NCBI RefSeq assembly: GCF_002582035.1
Contig: NZ_NUQE01000039.1
Span: 155,463 to 219,462, forward strand
Length of the DNA stretch: 64,000 nt
DNA from: Bacillus pseudomycoides
GTDB lineage: Bacteria; Bacillota; Bacilli; Bacillales; Bacillaceae_G
Reading direction: 5' to 3'
Part shown: positions 44,474 to 54,014 of the stretch, piece by piece
How the letters are laid out: every line of letters starts with the position of its first letter
How positions within the stretch are numbered: position 1 is the stretch's first letter
Translations under genes and position numbers: made by a program
The notes under the pieces: model-generated
Told to the model about the DNA's origin: nothing
What the model saw: only the letters and a program-made list of their open reading frames with translations
The model's database searches: none

Positions 44474-45176
44474 CTGAAATCATGTTCGAAATCTTTTGAA
44501 ACTCATTTCTATCCAAGCCATGTTTATCATCTTCTAATAGATCAATAGGTTTAGCCCAACTTTCAATATTGATTTTCTCTGTTGAAACTGTAGAGAATAA
44601 AACGGAAGTTGCATATGACTTACCAGCAGCAATACGATGAAACGCATAGTACATTTGGTAAATTGTATACTCATTTACTTCGGAATAGCTAACTTTGTTT
44701 CCAATGACAACGCTAGAAACAATATCAGAAAATGTCATATTTTCATCTTGAGATTTTAACCTTTCAGAACGTTCGATAGCTGCTTGGATTTCAGGATTGG
44801 GATTTATTTTCTTTTCCTTCACGCAATTCATATTAAGAATTGTTTTTCTAATTGAGTTGAAATTTGATTCATTTATTTTATTTAATGAACTTTCATCAAC
44901 AAAAACATTCTTAAATATTCTGTGGTAAGCCGTTTGAAGTTCTTCAAGTCCTAATGCAATTTCATAAAGATTTAATTGTTGAAGAGTTTCGATAAACTGT
45001 TTAGCATCTTTCCCATACTCTTTATGATATGCGTAGATAATCCCTTCTTTTGTCATACTCATAGCTTGCAAGTCCAATGCGTATTTAGGATAGTCTTTTA
45101 CTTTTAGGAAATCGCATAGCCCGACTTCAGTATCAATTGGTAATCCAACATTGTAGAAATCTATTAAATTATTCAT
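44466..45176 (-). CDS. Tail/neck-region protein of unknown function
   Basis: 236 residues, all helical, with 'YDFYNVGLPIDTEVGLCDF'-like start and 'AIERSERLKSQDENMTFSD'. The ATG overlaps the stop of the previous gene by 4 bases, so it is translationally coupled to the neck genes. No known domain. Possibly a tail-connector or assembly factor. Confidence 0.5.
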   Translation of the reverse strand: MNNLIDFYNVGLPIDTEVGLCDFLKVKDYPKYALDLQAMSMTKEGIIYAYHKEYGKDAKQFIETLQQLNLYEIALGLEELQTAYHRIFKNVFVDESSLNKINESNFNSIRKTILNMNCVKEKKINPNPEIQAAIERSERLKSQDENMTFSDIVSSVVIGNKVSYSEVNEYTIYQMYYAFHRIAAGKSYATSVLFSTVSTEKINIESWAKPIDLLEDDKHGLDRNEFQKISNMISDT

Positions 45177-45676
45177 GATTTTGTACTTCCAAACTCATAA
45201 ATATGCCTATATCCTACATACTCTTTAGGTGATGATAGTTGATTCCCATCATAGTAATCCATTTTTCCGATACCTGTAATATGTTGCAAAGCAAGTAATT
45301 CATTTAATCTGTCACTAATTCTAGTTGAACGAATATCACCATTTTCAAAACTAAAATGACAGACAATATCAACTACAAAATGTTGATGAGCCATGAGGTA
45401 GTTTCCACTATTAGGTCTACGTCTACCTGCGTAAATCAATATACGACAAATTGCTTTTGAGTCTAAATCATCTGTTTTAGGCGTTAACATGACTCTTTCA
45501 TTTATAATATTCCATTTAGTTTTGACTTCCATATCTTTGATATTAGGAAGGCAGGGGTCTAATGGGTCAAGAGTGTCTGTTCCTAAGTTAGCAGGGGGAT
45601 AGTACAAAAGTCTTAATAAATCTTCATCATTGTATATAACATTCATGATATCCAAGAAATTTTGATACATTCCCAT
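45173..45676 (-). CDS. Probable tail terminator/neck protein
   Basis: 167 residues, mixed alpha/beta, with 'KTKWNIINERVMLTPKTDD' and 'LMAHQHFVVDIVCHFSFENG', similar in type to head-closure or tail-terminator proteins ('F.VDIV.H'). Its start overlaps the upstream stop codon (TAATG) and its end overlaps the next gene, so it is part of a tight neck operon. Confidence 0.55.
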   Translation of the reverse strand: MGMYQNFLDIMNVIYNDEDLLRLLYYPPANLGTDTLDPLDPCLPNIKDMEVKTKWNIINERVMLTPKTDDLDSKAICRILIYAGRRRPNSGNYLMAHQHFVVDIVCHFSFENGDIRSTRISDRLNELLALQHITGIGKMDYYDGNQLSSPKEYVGYRHIYEFGSTKS

Positions 45677-46317
45677 TATGTGGTCACCACTCTATCTGTA
45701 TAAAGAATTAGGACACCAGTACCGTCTATTATCTGAGAATAATCAATCCCTTTAATTTGATACTGTTCACCATACATGTGTAATTTTTTACCCACTTGTA
45801 AATCATTATGAACAGTATGAGGAAGAGTGATTTTTATTCTTCCTTCTGGTAAATTAATAGTTTGTTGATTTGCCATTGAAAGCTGCACAGATGTTTCTGT
45901 AATACATGGAACAGGAATTGGATCACCTTGAATATCTTTGAATATTGGGCGACCTAAACTATCAACACCGATTTGAACTTTTGTAATAGCTCCACTTAAA
46001 TTTAAAGTTAGATTTGATAGTTGGATGATGGCTTTTTTATAAATTTTGAAATCTTTTGGTATAGATACAACTAGCCACTTTTCTCCATTTACATTGACAA
46101 CATTTCCACATTTAATATTATTCGTATTTCCTATGAGATACTTAATGTTACCTTTATCAGTGGAATACTTATTTGGAAGTAACACTTTTGTGGGAATTCC
46201 ATCAATCAAAACTTCATACCCTTCAAAACCATTTAATGCCATATTGAAAATTAAATCACCATCATATTTAATCTTACCATTAGTATCCGCTTCATAATAA
46301 TTGCTATAGTCCTTCAT
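45676..46317 (-). CDS. Neck/head-closure-region structural protein
   Basis: 213 residues, beta-rich throughout ('GYEVLIDGIPTKVLLPNKY', 'KLHMYGEQYQIKGIDYSQII', 'GTGVLILYTDRVVTT'). The OB-like end resembles proteins that close the portal or join the tail. It is coupled to the genes on both sides. No catalytic motif seen. Confidence 0.55.
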   Translation of the reverse strand: MKDYSNYYEADTNGKIKYDGDLIFNMALNGFEGYEVLIDGIPTKVLLPNKYSTDKGNIKYLIGNTNNIKCGNVVNVNGEKWLVVSIPKDFKIYKKAIIQLSNLTLNLSGAITKVQIGVDSLGRPIFKDIQGDPIPVPCITETSVQLSMANQQTINLPEGRIKITLPHTVHNDLQVGKKLHMYGEQYQIKGIDYSQIIDGTGVLILYTDRVVTT

Positions 46318-46319
46318 TT

Positions 46320-46553
46320 TTATTCGTCAAGCTCAATTATTTTAGGGATATTTGCAATCTCGGCACTAATAGTAAGGACGATATCTCTAATTTCAATTAA
46401 TGATTCATCAGATAGCATTTTCTTATTAAGATAATTTTCTAGTTTGTATAATATAGAATTGTTTTTCTTTCCAATTCTAATACAATATGACTCAATTGAT
46501 TCAATAGTTTCATTTCCGTGATTATCTATAGTTTTAACTAATAATTTACTCAT
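46320..46553 (-). CDS. Small phage structural-module protein
   Basis: 77 residues with a beta start ('SKLLVKTIDNHGNETIESI') and an acidic helical end ('TISAEIANIPKIIELDE'). Its ATG overlaps the preceding stop. Unknown role in the head-tail module. Confidence 0.5.
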   Translation of the reverse strand: MSKLLVKTIDNHGNETIESIESYCIRIGKKNNSILYKLENYLNKKMLSDESLIEIRDIVLTISAEIANIPKIIELDE

Positions 46554-46945
46554 AAAAAATCCTCCTCTGTGTTCATAATTAAACGATCAATTTCATCTTT
46601 TTCTTCAGTAACAGAGGATTCTAATGATTTCAATTGATTAGAAAAGTTTTTTAAACCAATGTCGTTTGTGAATGGCTGGAATAAATTTTGAAAGTATGTC
46701 TTTTGGTTTAATAAGAATATGTATCTTATATAGTGAGAAAGGATAAGTAAATGATCGTCAGATAATTCTCTATTAACGACTTCATTGTTATCATCCCATG
46801 ATAAATTATCACGAAGACGATTGTTGAAGTGACGAATAGCATTATGTATTACATCATATATTTTTTCTGGTGTTTGAGGTAAATCAATTCCTGACGTTTT
46901 ACAATTTGATAGAAATGAAGTCCAAATTTGATCATATGTTGTCAA
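46550..46945 (-). CDS. Probable head-tail connector (adaptor) protein
   Basis: 131 residues from TTG 46945. Helical, with 'IYDVIHNAIRHFNNRLRDNL' and 'SDDHLLILSHYIRYIFLLNQ'; helical bundles of this size after the capsid gene are normally adaptors that sit under the portal. It is coupled to the gene downstream. Confidence 0.6.
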   Translation of the reverse strand: MTTYDQIWTSFLSNCKTSGIDLPQTPEKIYDVIHNAIRHFNNRLRDNLSWDDNNEVVNRELSDDHLLILSHYIRYIFLLNQKTYFQNLFQPFTNDIGLKNFSNQLKSLESSVTEEKDEIDRLIMNTEEDFL

Positions 46946-46957
46946 CGGATTTCACCT

Positions 46958-47416
46958 CTATTCAAAAAGAATATCTTTTTTTACGCCATACCATTCTGAA
47001 AGGAAAGTAAGTTTAGCATTACTATCTAAATTAATTTCTTTAGTCAAATCAATAAAAAATTTCTTTTCTGATTGATTTGTTATTTTATTTAAATCAGATT
47101 TCATCTTCATAAAATTACCTTCAAGAATTTTAACAGCCTCTTCCTTAGAATGAGTGTTGTTTTTATATTCTTCAGCATCATCGAGGTTAGATACTATTTC
47201 TTTTGCTTCTTCAGAGTCTTCAATGATTGCTAGTTCTCCATCACGAAAGCAAACACTATCCATTACCAACCAATCTAAAACTTCTGATGGAATTGATTTA
47301 ATATCAGTTTTATTTCCTTTGCTACCAGACCATGAGTAAGTTCTAGTTCCACTGCTTGTAATGAAATTGACAACATATGGGGTAGTTCTATAACGTGCTA
47401 CTTTAATTTGTGTCAT
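46958..47416 (-). CDS. Head-region protein of unknown function
   Basis: 152 residues. The N-terminus is a beta module ('IKVARYRTTPYVVNFITSSG', 'TYSWSGSKGNKTDIKSIP') and the rest is helical and acidic. AAGGAGGAT precedes the ATG. It is the first gene after the capsid gene on this transcript, in the usual place of a minor head protein. Confidence 0.5.
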   Translation of the reverse strand: MTQIKVARYRTTPYVVNFITSSGTRTYSWSGSKGNKTDIKSIPSEVLDWLVMDSVCFRDGELAIIEDSEEAKEIVSNLDDAEEYKNNTHSKEEAVKILEGNFMKMKSDLNKITNQSEKKFFIDLTKEINLDSNAKLTFLSEWYGVKKDILFE

Positions 47417-47510
47417 ATAAAAATCCTCCTTAAATTCCTAAATAGTATTTTTGAAGAAAGTGAATTCATTATCTACTAGACAAAAATCCATATTCCTTAA
47501 TGAATCCACT

Positions 47511-47528
47511 TTATATAATTTATTTAAT
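47511..47528 (-). promoter_or_regulatory. Late-type AT motif (ATTAAATAAATTATATAA)
   Basis: Near-perfect copy of the recurring motif, between the capsid gene and the head-tail module; about 95 bases ahead of the next start. Confidence 0.55.
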
Positions 47529-47548
47529 AAATTAATCCCAGTCTAATT

Positions 47549-48565
47549 TTATAATGCCACCGCTGCGTCTTCTTTCATGTATCCAATTGCGTTACCGAAA
47601 ATAAGCTGGATATCAGCGTCTTGAGCAATTTTGATTTTAATGCGCTCATCTTCCATGTCTTGCTCTGTCATTTGGCGCATTCCACCAAATTCAGTTACAA
47701 CAAATGGTTTTTGTGTCCCTGATCCAGCTAACATATAACCAACGTTCACAGGAAGTTCAGTTTTATTATTATTTTCGTTAACAAATGGATTCACTAGATT
47801 TACAGCATCAGTGCGACCAATTTGTGTAACATTTAATGCACGAAGTAATTCTTCACGTACGTTATCTGTTAATAATTCTTTAACATTTGCTCCTGTTTGT
47901 TGTTGTGCAAAGTAGTCAATCATTAAACTATCAGCAACAAACACAGGACGACCGCCAGCAACACGAGCAAGAGTAGAAGCAAGTTTGTTATATTGTGTTA
48001 AAGTTACATTAGCTCCAGTTACAACGTTTTTGGATGGAATTTCTTGGCTTGCAACAGCGGCTGTAACCAGTTTAGAAATTTCACTAAAATATAAACGTAC
48101 TTTTGCGTTTGCAATATCATCTACTAGTGTTTTTACGCTAGCAACAGCGTCAGTAGTCATACCGAATGGTTCATAGTAGAAACCAGTAGTAAATGTACGT
48201 GGTACAGCAATTTCTGACTTTTTATTTTCCACACGTACTAAGTCTACACCAGAACCGTTAGCAGACCATCGAACACGGGCTTTATTTTTCTGTGGGATGT
48301 CGTATTTTACAATTTGATCACGTTGTGCTGACTTATATGTGGCAAGAGTGCCGACCATATCTGTTACTATTGGTTTAGCAATTTGGTCTGCTTGTTGAAC
48401 AACAAGGTTGTTAAATTGATGAAGCATAGATGGGTCAGGATTGAATGAGCCATCTCCAAAAACACGCTTTGCAAATTCTGTAATGTCACGACCGTCATTT
48501 TCTTCCATTTTCCCATTGTATACACGAGAAAAAAGACCTTTTAATTTATTTGTATCAAGTGCCAT
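47549..48565 (-). CDS. Major capsid protein
   Basis: 338 residues. The protein has an N-arm and an E-loop-type stretch ('KARVRWSANGSGVDLVRVEN'), a long spine helix region ('TTDAVASVKTLVDDIANAKV') and a conserved A-domain ('GMRQMTEQDMEDERIKIKIA', 'IQLIFGNAIGYMKED'), the HK97-fold order. It has a strong TTGGAGGAATT site right behind a late motif, matching high expression. It follows a decoration-like gene and a protease/scaffold gene. Confidence 0.8.
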   Translation of the reverse strand: MALDTNKLKGLFSRVYNGKMEENDGRDITEFAKRVFGDGSFNPDPSMLHQFNNLVVQQADQIAKPIVTDMVGTLATYKSAQRDQIVKYDIPQKNKARVRWSANGSGVDLVRVENKKSEIAVPRTFTTGFYYEPFGMTTDAVASVKTLVDDIANAKVRLYFSEISKLVTAAVASQEIPSKNVVTGANVTLTQYNKLASTLARVAGGRPVFVADSLMIDYFAQQQTGANVKELLTDNVREELLRALNVTQIGRTDAVNLVNPFVNENNNKTELPVNVGYMLAGSGTQKPFVVTEFGGMRQMTEQDMEDERIKIKIAQDADIQLIFGNAIGYMKEDAAVAL

Positions 48566-48580
48566 AATTATAATTCCTCC

Positions 48581-48603
48581 AATTATTATATAATTTATTT
48601 ATA
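48581..48603 (-). promoter_or_regulatory. Late-type AT motif (TATAAATAAATTATATAATA)
   Basis: Full match directly ahead of the capsid ribosome-binding site. Confidence 0.55.
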
Positions 48604-48610
48604 AAAAGTA

Positions 48611-49147
48611 TTAAGCTTTTGAAACTTCTAAGCGAACAAGCGGTAAGCCTAGGCTATAATCCATGTCATCTTCATTGGAAACTGCAGTGAATTGTGCAGA
48701 AGAGCCTGCATAATCAGTATGTGGAGTTGCAGCAGAAGAAAGAATGTACTTCTTAGTCGCAACATCAAAATGAGCAACTAACCCATTTGCCACAGCAGAT
48801 ACGCCTGTGTTTAATGTAAATGCAGAAGTATCGAAACGAGTATATCCCGGTTCTAAAATTACAAGTCTCGCACGTTCTCCAATAGCATTATAGAAATCTA
48901 CTAAATTTTCTCCCATGTAACGTGCCTCTGGAGTAGCAATAAGATAAGCTTTTTTGTCTTTTGCTGATAATTGTTTACAAGTTCTTTCGCCATTAGCATC
49001 AAAACCAACTTCAACAAGTGTAAAGTTGTCAATGTCTGCACCTGTGACTAATGCCCCGTGTGCCAATGTTTTGATTTTAATGTTCGACAAGTTACCCACA
49101 GAGTGAGAACCTTTTTGAGTTAAAATTTGTTGTTGTCTTGTAGCCAT
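48611..49147 (-). CDS. Probable head decoration/fibre protein
   Basis: 178 residues, beta-rich with an unstructured N-terminus. 'EVGFDANGERTCKQLSAKDK', 'KKAYLIATPEARYMGENLVD' and 'RARLVILEPGYTRFDTSAFT' are typical of decoration proteins ahead of the capsid gene. AGGAGGAA precedes the ATG and a late-type motif lies just upstream. Confidence 0.6.
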   Translation of the reverse strand: MATRQQQILTQKGSHSVGNLSNIKIKTLAHGALVTGADIDNFTLVEVGFDANGERTCKQLSAKDKKAYLIATPEARYMGENLVDFYNAIGERARLVILEPGYTRFDTSAFTLNTGVSAVANGLVAHFDVATKKYILSSAATPHTDYAGSSAQFTAVSNEDDMDYSLGLPLVRLEVSKA

Positions 49148-49163
49148 ATTAATAATTCCTCCT

Positions 49164-49184
49164 AATATTAATTATTTTATTTTT
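49164..49184 (-). promoter_or_regulatory. Late-type AT motif variant
   Basis: AAAAATAAAATAATTAATAT, a weaker match, before the decoration gene. Confidence 0.35.
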
Positions 49185-50643
49185 ACATACTGTAACGACT
49201 ATCAAAGTCATCATCTGTAGGGATTAAATTTTCCCGTTTGCTAGATGTTTCTCTGATAATCGTTCCAGCATTTTCATTACTTTGAATTGTAACCATATCA
49301 ACCAACATTGTGTTTAGTTGAAGAATTGCTTGTTTACCTTCTTCATTTTCAAAAATAGATTTAGAGATTAAATCTTGAACTTCTTCTGCTTCAAATTTTT
49401 CAGCAGCATTTAAAGCATTAAACTTAGCGGAATAGTAGTCTTTCTTTTCATTCAATGCCTTATCTAATGTTTCTTTTTCAACTTGGTTCTTAAATGGTTT
49501 TAATTCTTCGACTTGAGTTGATAATTCAACAATCTTTTCAGAAGCCGAATTAAATTGTTTTGTAATTGCCTCTTTTTCAGTTGACAATGTATCAGCTTTA
49601 GAATTGGCAGTATTTAGTTGAGTCTCTAGTTCTTTAACTTTTTGTGTTTTCTCATCTAACTGATTTTGCATTTGCTGTACTTGAGTAACTTCAACCCAAT
49701 CACGTTTTAAAGCTACTTCAGATTTTGAATCAAAATTAATAGTAACTACATCATTGTCTTTTGTGTAACTAAATTTAAAATATTTATCATACTCATTCCC
49801 ATCAGCATAGCTATAAATATTGGATACAAAGTATGTATCATACACATCAGAAATCCAAGAGTATTCACTTTCTCCGAGTGTTGGGTCTAATTGTGCGTAT
49901 AATAGGGAGCGAATATCACTATGGGACAGTTCACAAACCTTTTTGAAATATTTCATAGTATTGCTTTCCTCCTTGTCCTTTTGATTAATAGCTTGAGCTA
50001 CTAATCTATTAAATTTATTTATTTGATTAATGCTTAATAATTTTGAAGAATCATATGCAGGTGTTACTGCCTTTTGATCTCCTCTATCTGAACTTGCCAA
50101 GACACAATGACCTTCAAAGAAGATAGGGGAGTGGTGATATTCAACTCCGTCTTGAAAAGAAAAGTTCGAATATAAATATTCACAACTTGTTACTACGTCA
50201 ACGCCACCATGAAACCATTCTTCAATTAAATCAATCGCATCAGGGAAACGAGAACGCCAAAGAACAGCGTCAGCAGCCATAACTTCCTTATCTTCACCGT
50301 TAACGGATATGGTAGTTTCATAACCTTCTGAAGTAAAAACACCTATCGGAACAGTGTTTGATTTAACTACCATGTTTCCATTTCTATCTTCACCAATATA
50401 CATTTCGTGATCACCAAGATTGTCTGTTCTAGTATTTGGTTCAGTAGGAGGTTGATAAAATGTAACAATTGGTTTATTAAGCAATGTTTTTCCGGCTTCA
50501 AGAGCGGTTTCTTTGTCTACTATTACATTGTTACCGGATTTTTCAAAATCCATAATAATAAAAGTACACTTTATAATAGTTGGGTCTTCAATAGTAGAGT
50601 TCAATTGTTTTAATAAAAGATTTAGTTTCCTTTTTTTCTGCAA
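49183..50643 (-). CDS. Prohead protease-scaffold fusion
   Basis: 486 residues from TTG with a perfect AAAGGAGGTGA site. Residues ~20-210 form a beta-rich domain with 'EWFHGGVDVVTSCEYLYSNF' and 'SPIFFEGHCVLASSDRG', like XkdF-type phage serine proteases (GH box, possible Ser). A long coiled coil follows ('QMQNQLDEKTQKVKELETQL'), as in scaffolds. The order portal, protease-scaffold, decoration, capsid is standard. It should shape the procapsid and then be cut away. Confidence 0.7.
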   Translation of the reverse strand: MQKKRKLNLLLKQLNSTIEDPTIIKCTFIIMDFEKSGNNVIVDKETALEAGKTLLNKPIVTFYQPPTEPNTRTDNLGDHEMYIGEDRNGNMVVKSNTVPIGVFTSEGYETTISVNGEDKEVMAADAVLWRSRFPDAIDLIEEWFHGGVDVVTSCEYLYSNFSFQDGVEYHHSPIFFEGHCVLASSDRGDQKAVTPAYDSSKLLSINQINKFNRLVAQAINQKDKEESNTMKYFKKVCELSHSDIRSLLYAQLDPTLGESEYSWISDVYDTYFVSNIYSYADGNEYDKYFKFSYTKDNDVVTINFDSKSEVALKRDWVEVTQVQQMQNQLDEKTQKVKELETQLNTANSKADTLSTEKEAITKQFNSASEKIVELSTQVEELKPFKNQVEKETLDKALNEKKDYYSAKFNALNAAEKFEAEEVQDLISKSIFENEEGKQAILQLNTMLVDMVTIQSNENAGTIIRETSSKRENLIPTDDDFDSRYSM

Positions 50644-50673
50644 AGTATCACCTCCTTTAAAGGATTGATTACA

Positions 50674-52194
50674 TTATGATGATTGAGTATTATTGTTACC
50701 TGATCCTTCTGAACTACTTGTACCATCATTATTTTGATTATCGCCATTCGATGGTCTACCCACATCATTGCCTGTACTTGTAAAACTTGATAAGTAAGGT
50801 TTTATGCGTTCTTGTAGTTTTAACACATCAGTTTCATATAATGTCTGTTCTAAATATGCCTCCCATGAAATTCCACTTAAAGAATCAACTAAGTGTTTCA
50901 CAGACCAACCTTTGTCATTTAATTTAGATAGAACATTTACTTTCTCCTTGAGAGTGAGAGGAGCTTCTTTGTCATATGAAATATAGTAATTATCAACTTG
51001 AGAAGAAGGGAGGATTAAATTAATTAACTTTTGATATACTTCACTCTCGATGTCTTCAAGTAATATCCCTAATCGCTTATACAATGTCTCAATGCTTAAT
51101 TTCGCACCTTCAATATTCTCTGAACTATATAATCCATAAGCTGCTCGAATATCACTGTTAATATCATCAAATTTTCCACCAAGACCATCTGTTTTAACGT
51201 CAGGGAACTCAATATTAGCGAAATCTGGAATAGAAACAACTGTTACACCATTTTGACTATTCTTTTCTAGCGCTGCTTTAACTCCACTATGAACTTTTTG
51301 CTTTACAGCTTTAGGAAGTTTCATATTAGTGTAATCATTGTTTTTATCTGATCCAATATGACCGATTGTTAAAACAGCAACAGCATTAATAATTTTATTT
51401 GCAATAGAGCGTTCAACATCTTTCAGTTTTTTCTTATGTAATACATCATACATTCCAGAAGTTGCCCATGATGTGCCTAATCCTTGATTGCGCTTTAATG
51501 TTCCTGTGCGTAATACAAAAGTTCGTTCTTGAGGTAATTCAACATATCTATATTTCTCTGCATCTTTCAGAAAATTTTCATATGTAGATTGAGTAATATG
51601 CGGACTCAAATTTGATAATTGTGTATTACGGTATGTATCAGACATTTCCTTAAAGAAATTCATGTCAACTACACAGAGCCATTCGCCATTCCGTCTGTCA
51701 GCAGGGAAAACGTATTTTACATCGTCAAATATATAAGGATGTAAATTATTTTTATCCCCAAGCCAAATACCAACCAATGTCCCAGATGCGGTAGTTTGTT
51801 TAAGTAAATCACGAGTTAGACGTTTATGCTTTATTTTATGTAATGTTTTATTAATTATAGAAATATGTTTATCACTACTTTTATTTTTATCAAATGAATC
51901 AATCTTATAATTAAGAGTAGGGAGGGCTTCAATTAATTCATATAATTGATGTATTTCCGCTGAAGAAATATAATAATACTGTACTAAGTTTTCAATATCT
52001 TTCTGATGTTGATCAGGATTGGCAAAGTATTTTTTCAAAGTTTCAGCATTTATTTCGTTAATAATTCCTTGTGAGAATAATGTAGTGATAAATCCATTTG
52101 CAAACGTTGAAACATATGACGAGTAATCGTTTAGCATACGTTTATATTCTTCCGATTCAGTGTCGATGGTAACGGTGTTTATTGTTTCGCTCAA
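50674..52194 (-). CDS. yonE: Portal protein
   Basis: 506 residues from TTG 52194, helical, with 'KRLTRDLLKQTTASGTLVGI', 'ADRRNGEWLCVVDMNFFKEM', 'LGTSWATSGMYDVLHKKKL' and an acidic Ser/Asn/Gly tail. It follows the large terminase, as SPbeta yonE follows yonF. It forms the dodecameric ring for DNA entry at one capsid vertex. A late motif and GGAGGTGAAAA site precede it. Confidence 0.75.
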   Translation of the reverse strand: MSETINTVTIDTESEEYKRMLNDYSSYVSTFANGFITTLFSQGIINEINAETLKKYFANPDQHQKDIENLVQYYYISSAEIHQLYELIEALPTLNYKIDSFDKNKSSDKHISIINKTLHKIKHKRLTRDLLKQTTASGTLVGIWLGDKNNLHPYIFDDVKYVFPADRRNGEWLCVVDMNFFKEMSDTYRNTQLSNLSPHITQSTYENFLKDAEKYRYVELPQERTFVLRTGTLKRNQGLGTSWATSGMYDVLHKKKLKDVERSIANKIINAVAVLTIGHIGSDKNNDYTNMKLPKAVKQKVHSGVKAALEKNSQNGVTVVSIPDFANIEFPDVKTDGLGGKFDDINSDIRAAYGLYSSENIEGAKLSIETLYKRLGILLEDIESEVYQKLINLILPSSQVDNYYISYDKEAPLTLKEKVNVLSKLNDKGWSVKHLVDSLSGISWEAYLEQTLYETDVLKLQERIKPYLSSFTSTGNDVGRPSNGDNQNNDGTSSSEGSGNNNTQSS

Positions 52195-52214
52195 ATTTTC
52201 ACCTCCTGTTTCGT

Positions 52215-52232
52215 TTTATAATTCATTTAATT
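52215..52232 (-). promoter_or_regulatory. Late-type AT motif (ATTAAATGAATTATAAAA)
   Basis: One mismatch from consensus, overlapping the end of the terminase gene and ahead of the portal gene. Confidence 0.45.
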
Positions 52233-54013
52233 AAAAATAGACTAAAGAGTCATCGTCATCAATTTCTTGAATGTCTTCTTTTTCTAAAAATAAGAATATG
52301 TAATACAATGCGTATGCTAATGCAGAATATCTATCTTTGTCTATTTTGCGTTGAACTTGTTCAACGGTGATTGACGTTTTAGTAGTTTTAAGTTTTAAAT
52401 TTGAAACTTCATCAATTAAGAACTGAGTATGTATACAAGCTCTTTCTTCTTCTGAATTGCTTTCTGATGAGGTAGATTTACCCTTTATATCATCATATAC
52501 CTTCAACAATTTCAATTTTTCAGTTTCTACATAATCAATGAAAGTACGTATAATTTCCCCATTTATTCCTTGAGATGTTAAGTCATATATTATTTTTGGA
52601 GCTGAACTTACATCAGCACTTTGATCAGTATTTATAGTAGCAAAACATCCTAATTCCTCATTTGTTTCTGGGTCTGTTACGTCTTCAAGCAATCTATCAA
52701 TTAAACCTTTACCAATAACGTTTCCATCGACTACAATTGCTTTAACCCTAGATTTATTGAGGTCAAGATTTCCTCCGTATTTGTAGAACATCTTTTTTAC
52801 AATTAAGCTTTGCTCTTTAAAGCTCAGACCATTTGGAGGTTCAACAATATTTACTAATTGTATTTGACGTATAGCTCCATTTTTACTTCTAATTATCTTT
52901 AAAACAACAATGGCTGTTTTATTATTACTTTGGGAACTACTTCTAGCAACGTCTACTCCAAAAACATATTCATTTAAAGCAAAACTTCCTCGTTTATCTC
53001 TTGGACACTCCAGTTCTGGCTTATTTACAGTTCTTATTTTTAATAATTTAGATATGTTGATTAACGCTCCATCCGTTGCGCCGACCCACTTACTTTCATA
53101 GTTCATTGCAAAAGCAGTTGCAGATGTTGTAGGGTCTTTCTTTTTCGCAAGCAATTGAGTTCTTGTTTCTCCTCTGCCAAAATGGCAAGGTAGCTCCCAA
53201 CTAGCACCAAGTACAACTTTTCCTTTTAAATCCGCCATTTCATCTAACATATTCAAGATACGATTAAATTCATCTGATCCACGATAGCCAGAAGTCGTTA
53301 AATAATTAATCATACCATTTAATTCATAGGGGTTAACTGTAGCGAGTTTTCCAATAGTTCTACGAGGTACGTTGACTACTGGTTCGAGAACATCCTTGAA
53401 AAGTTCATTGTTTAAAAGCGCAGACTCTTCAACATTCAGTCTTCGTCTACGCTGTCCCTTGGTAGATTGTGCATTTGCTAATACTGAATAAACACCACCA
53501 GAGTTAAAAATAACTTCTACACTATCCTTGGTGAAGCTTGGTGGTTTAGCTAATTCATTTCTCATTAGAGGAAACCATTTCATTATTTCATTGTGTTTTT
53601 CTTCACTAATTGAGGCTGCATTTTCCCGTGTTTGCGCTGACATAGCAATGGTGATATCTGGAAACCAAACGCAAGTATGATAAATTGACATTAGCTCAAG
53701 CATTGTTTTACCAAAGCCACGAGGGAACACCCCATATGTACTTATGAATCTACTCATACATCGAAGGAATACACGTTGATCTAAATCTAATCTCATACCA
53801 CCTTTTTCTGGTTTTATCAGGTCATACCATAGGTCAGGGAAACCACCTAGCCCATTGTACAAATTCTACCCATTTATCTAAGTTTTTTTCAAATGAGTCC
53901 ATTTTATGTTCATTTGCTTGAACACTTGAATTAAAAGCAGGATTATTATCTAAACGAGAGCTTTGTTTTGTATATTTGAAGTTGTCATCTTGAAAATTTT
54001 TATAACTAGACAT
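52231..54013 (-). CDS. yonF: Terminase large subunit, expressed through a predicted +1 frameshift
   Basis: DNA-packaging ATPase and nuclease. The start ATG at 54013 has GGGAGGA 8 nt upstream and encodes 59 residues to 'VEFVQWARWFP', then TGA (53836-53834). Moving +1 at CCC TGA continues 'DLWYDLIKPEKGGMRLDLDQ' for 534 more residues to 52231. Walker A is 'FPRGFGKTML', Walker B region 'RRRRLNVEESALL', nuclease start 'VFGVDVARSS'. The joined protein is 593 residues. The second frame has no ribosome-binding site before its TTG at 53862. The gene overlaps the upstream gene closely. Confidence 0.85.
53834..53849 (-). promoter_or_regulatory. prfB-like +1 recoding site in the terminase gene
   Basis: AGG TGG TTT CCC TGA (followed by C) has an internal Shine-Dalgarno-like AGGTGG 3 nt before a slippery CCC, an in-frame TGA and C as the next base. 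The E. coli prfB site is AGG GGG TAT CTT TGA C, the same layout. Confidence 0.75.
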
Positions 54014-54014
54014 T

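Noticed and set aside
52231-53862. Terminase large subunit starting at TTG 53862
   Set aside because: No ribosome-binding site and it lacks the conserved N-terminal part, which is encoded in the overlapping upstream frame.
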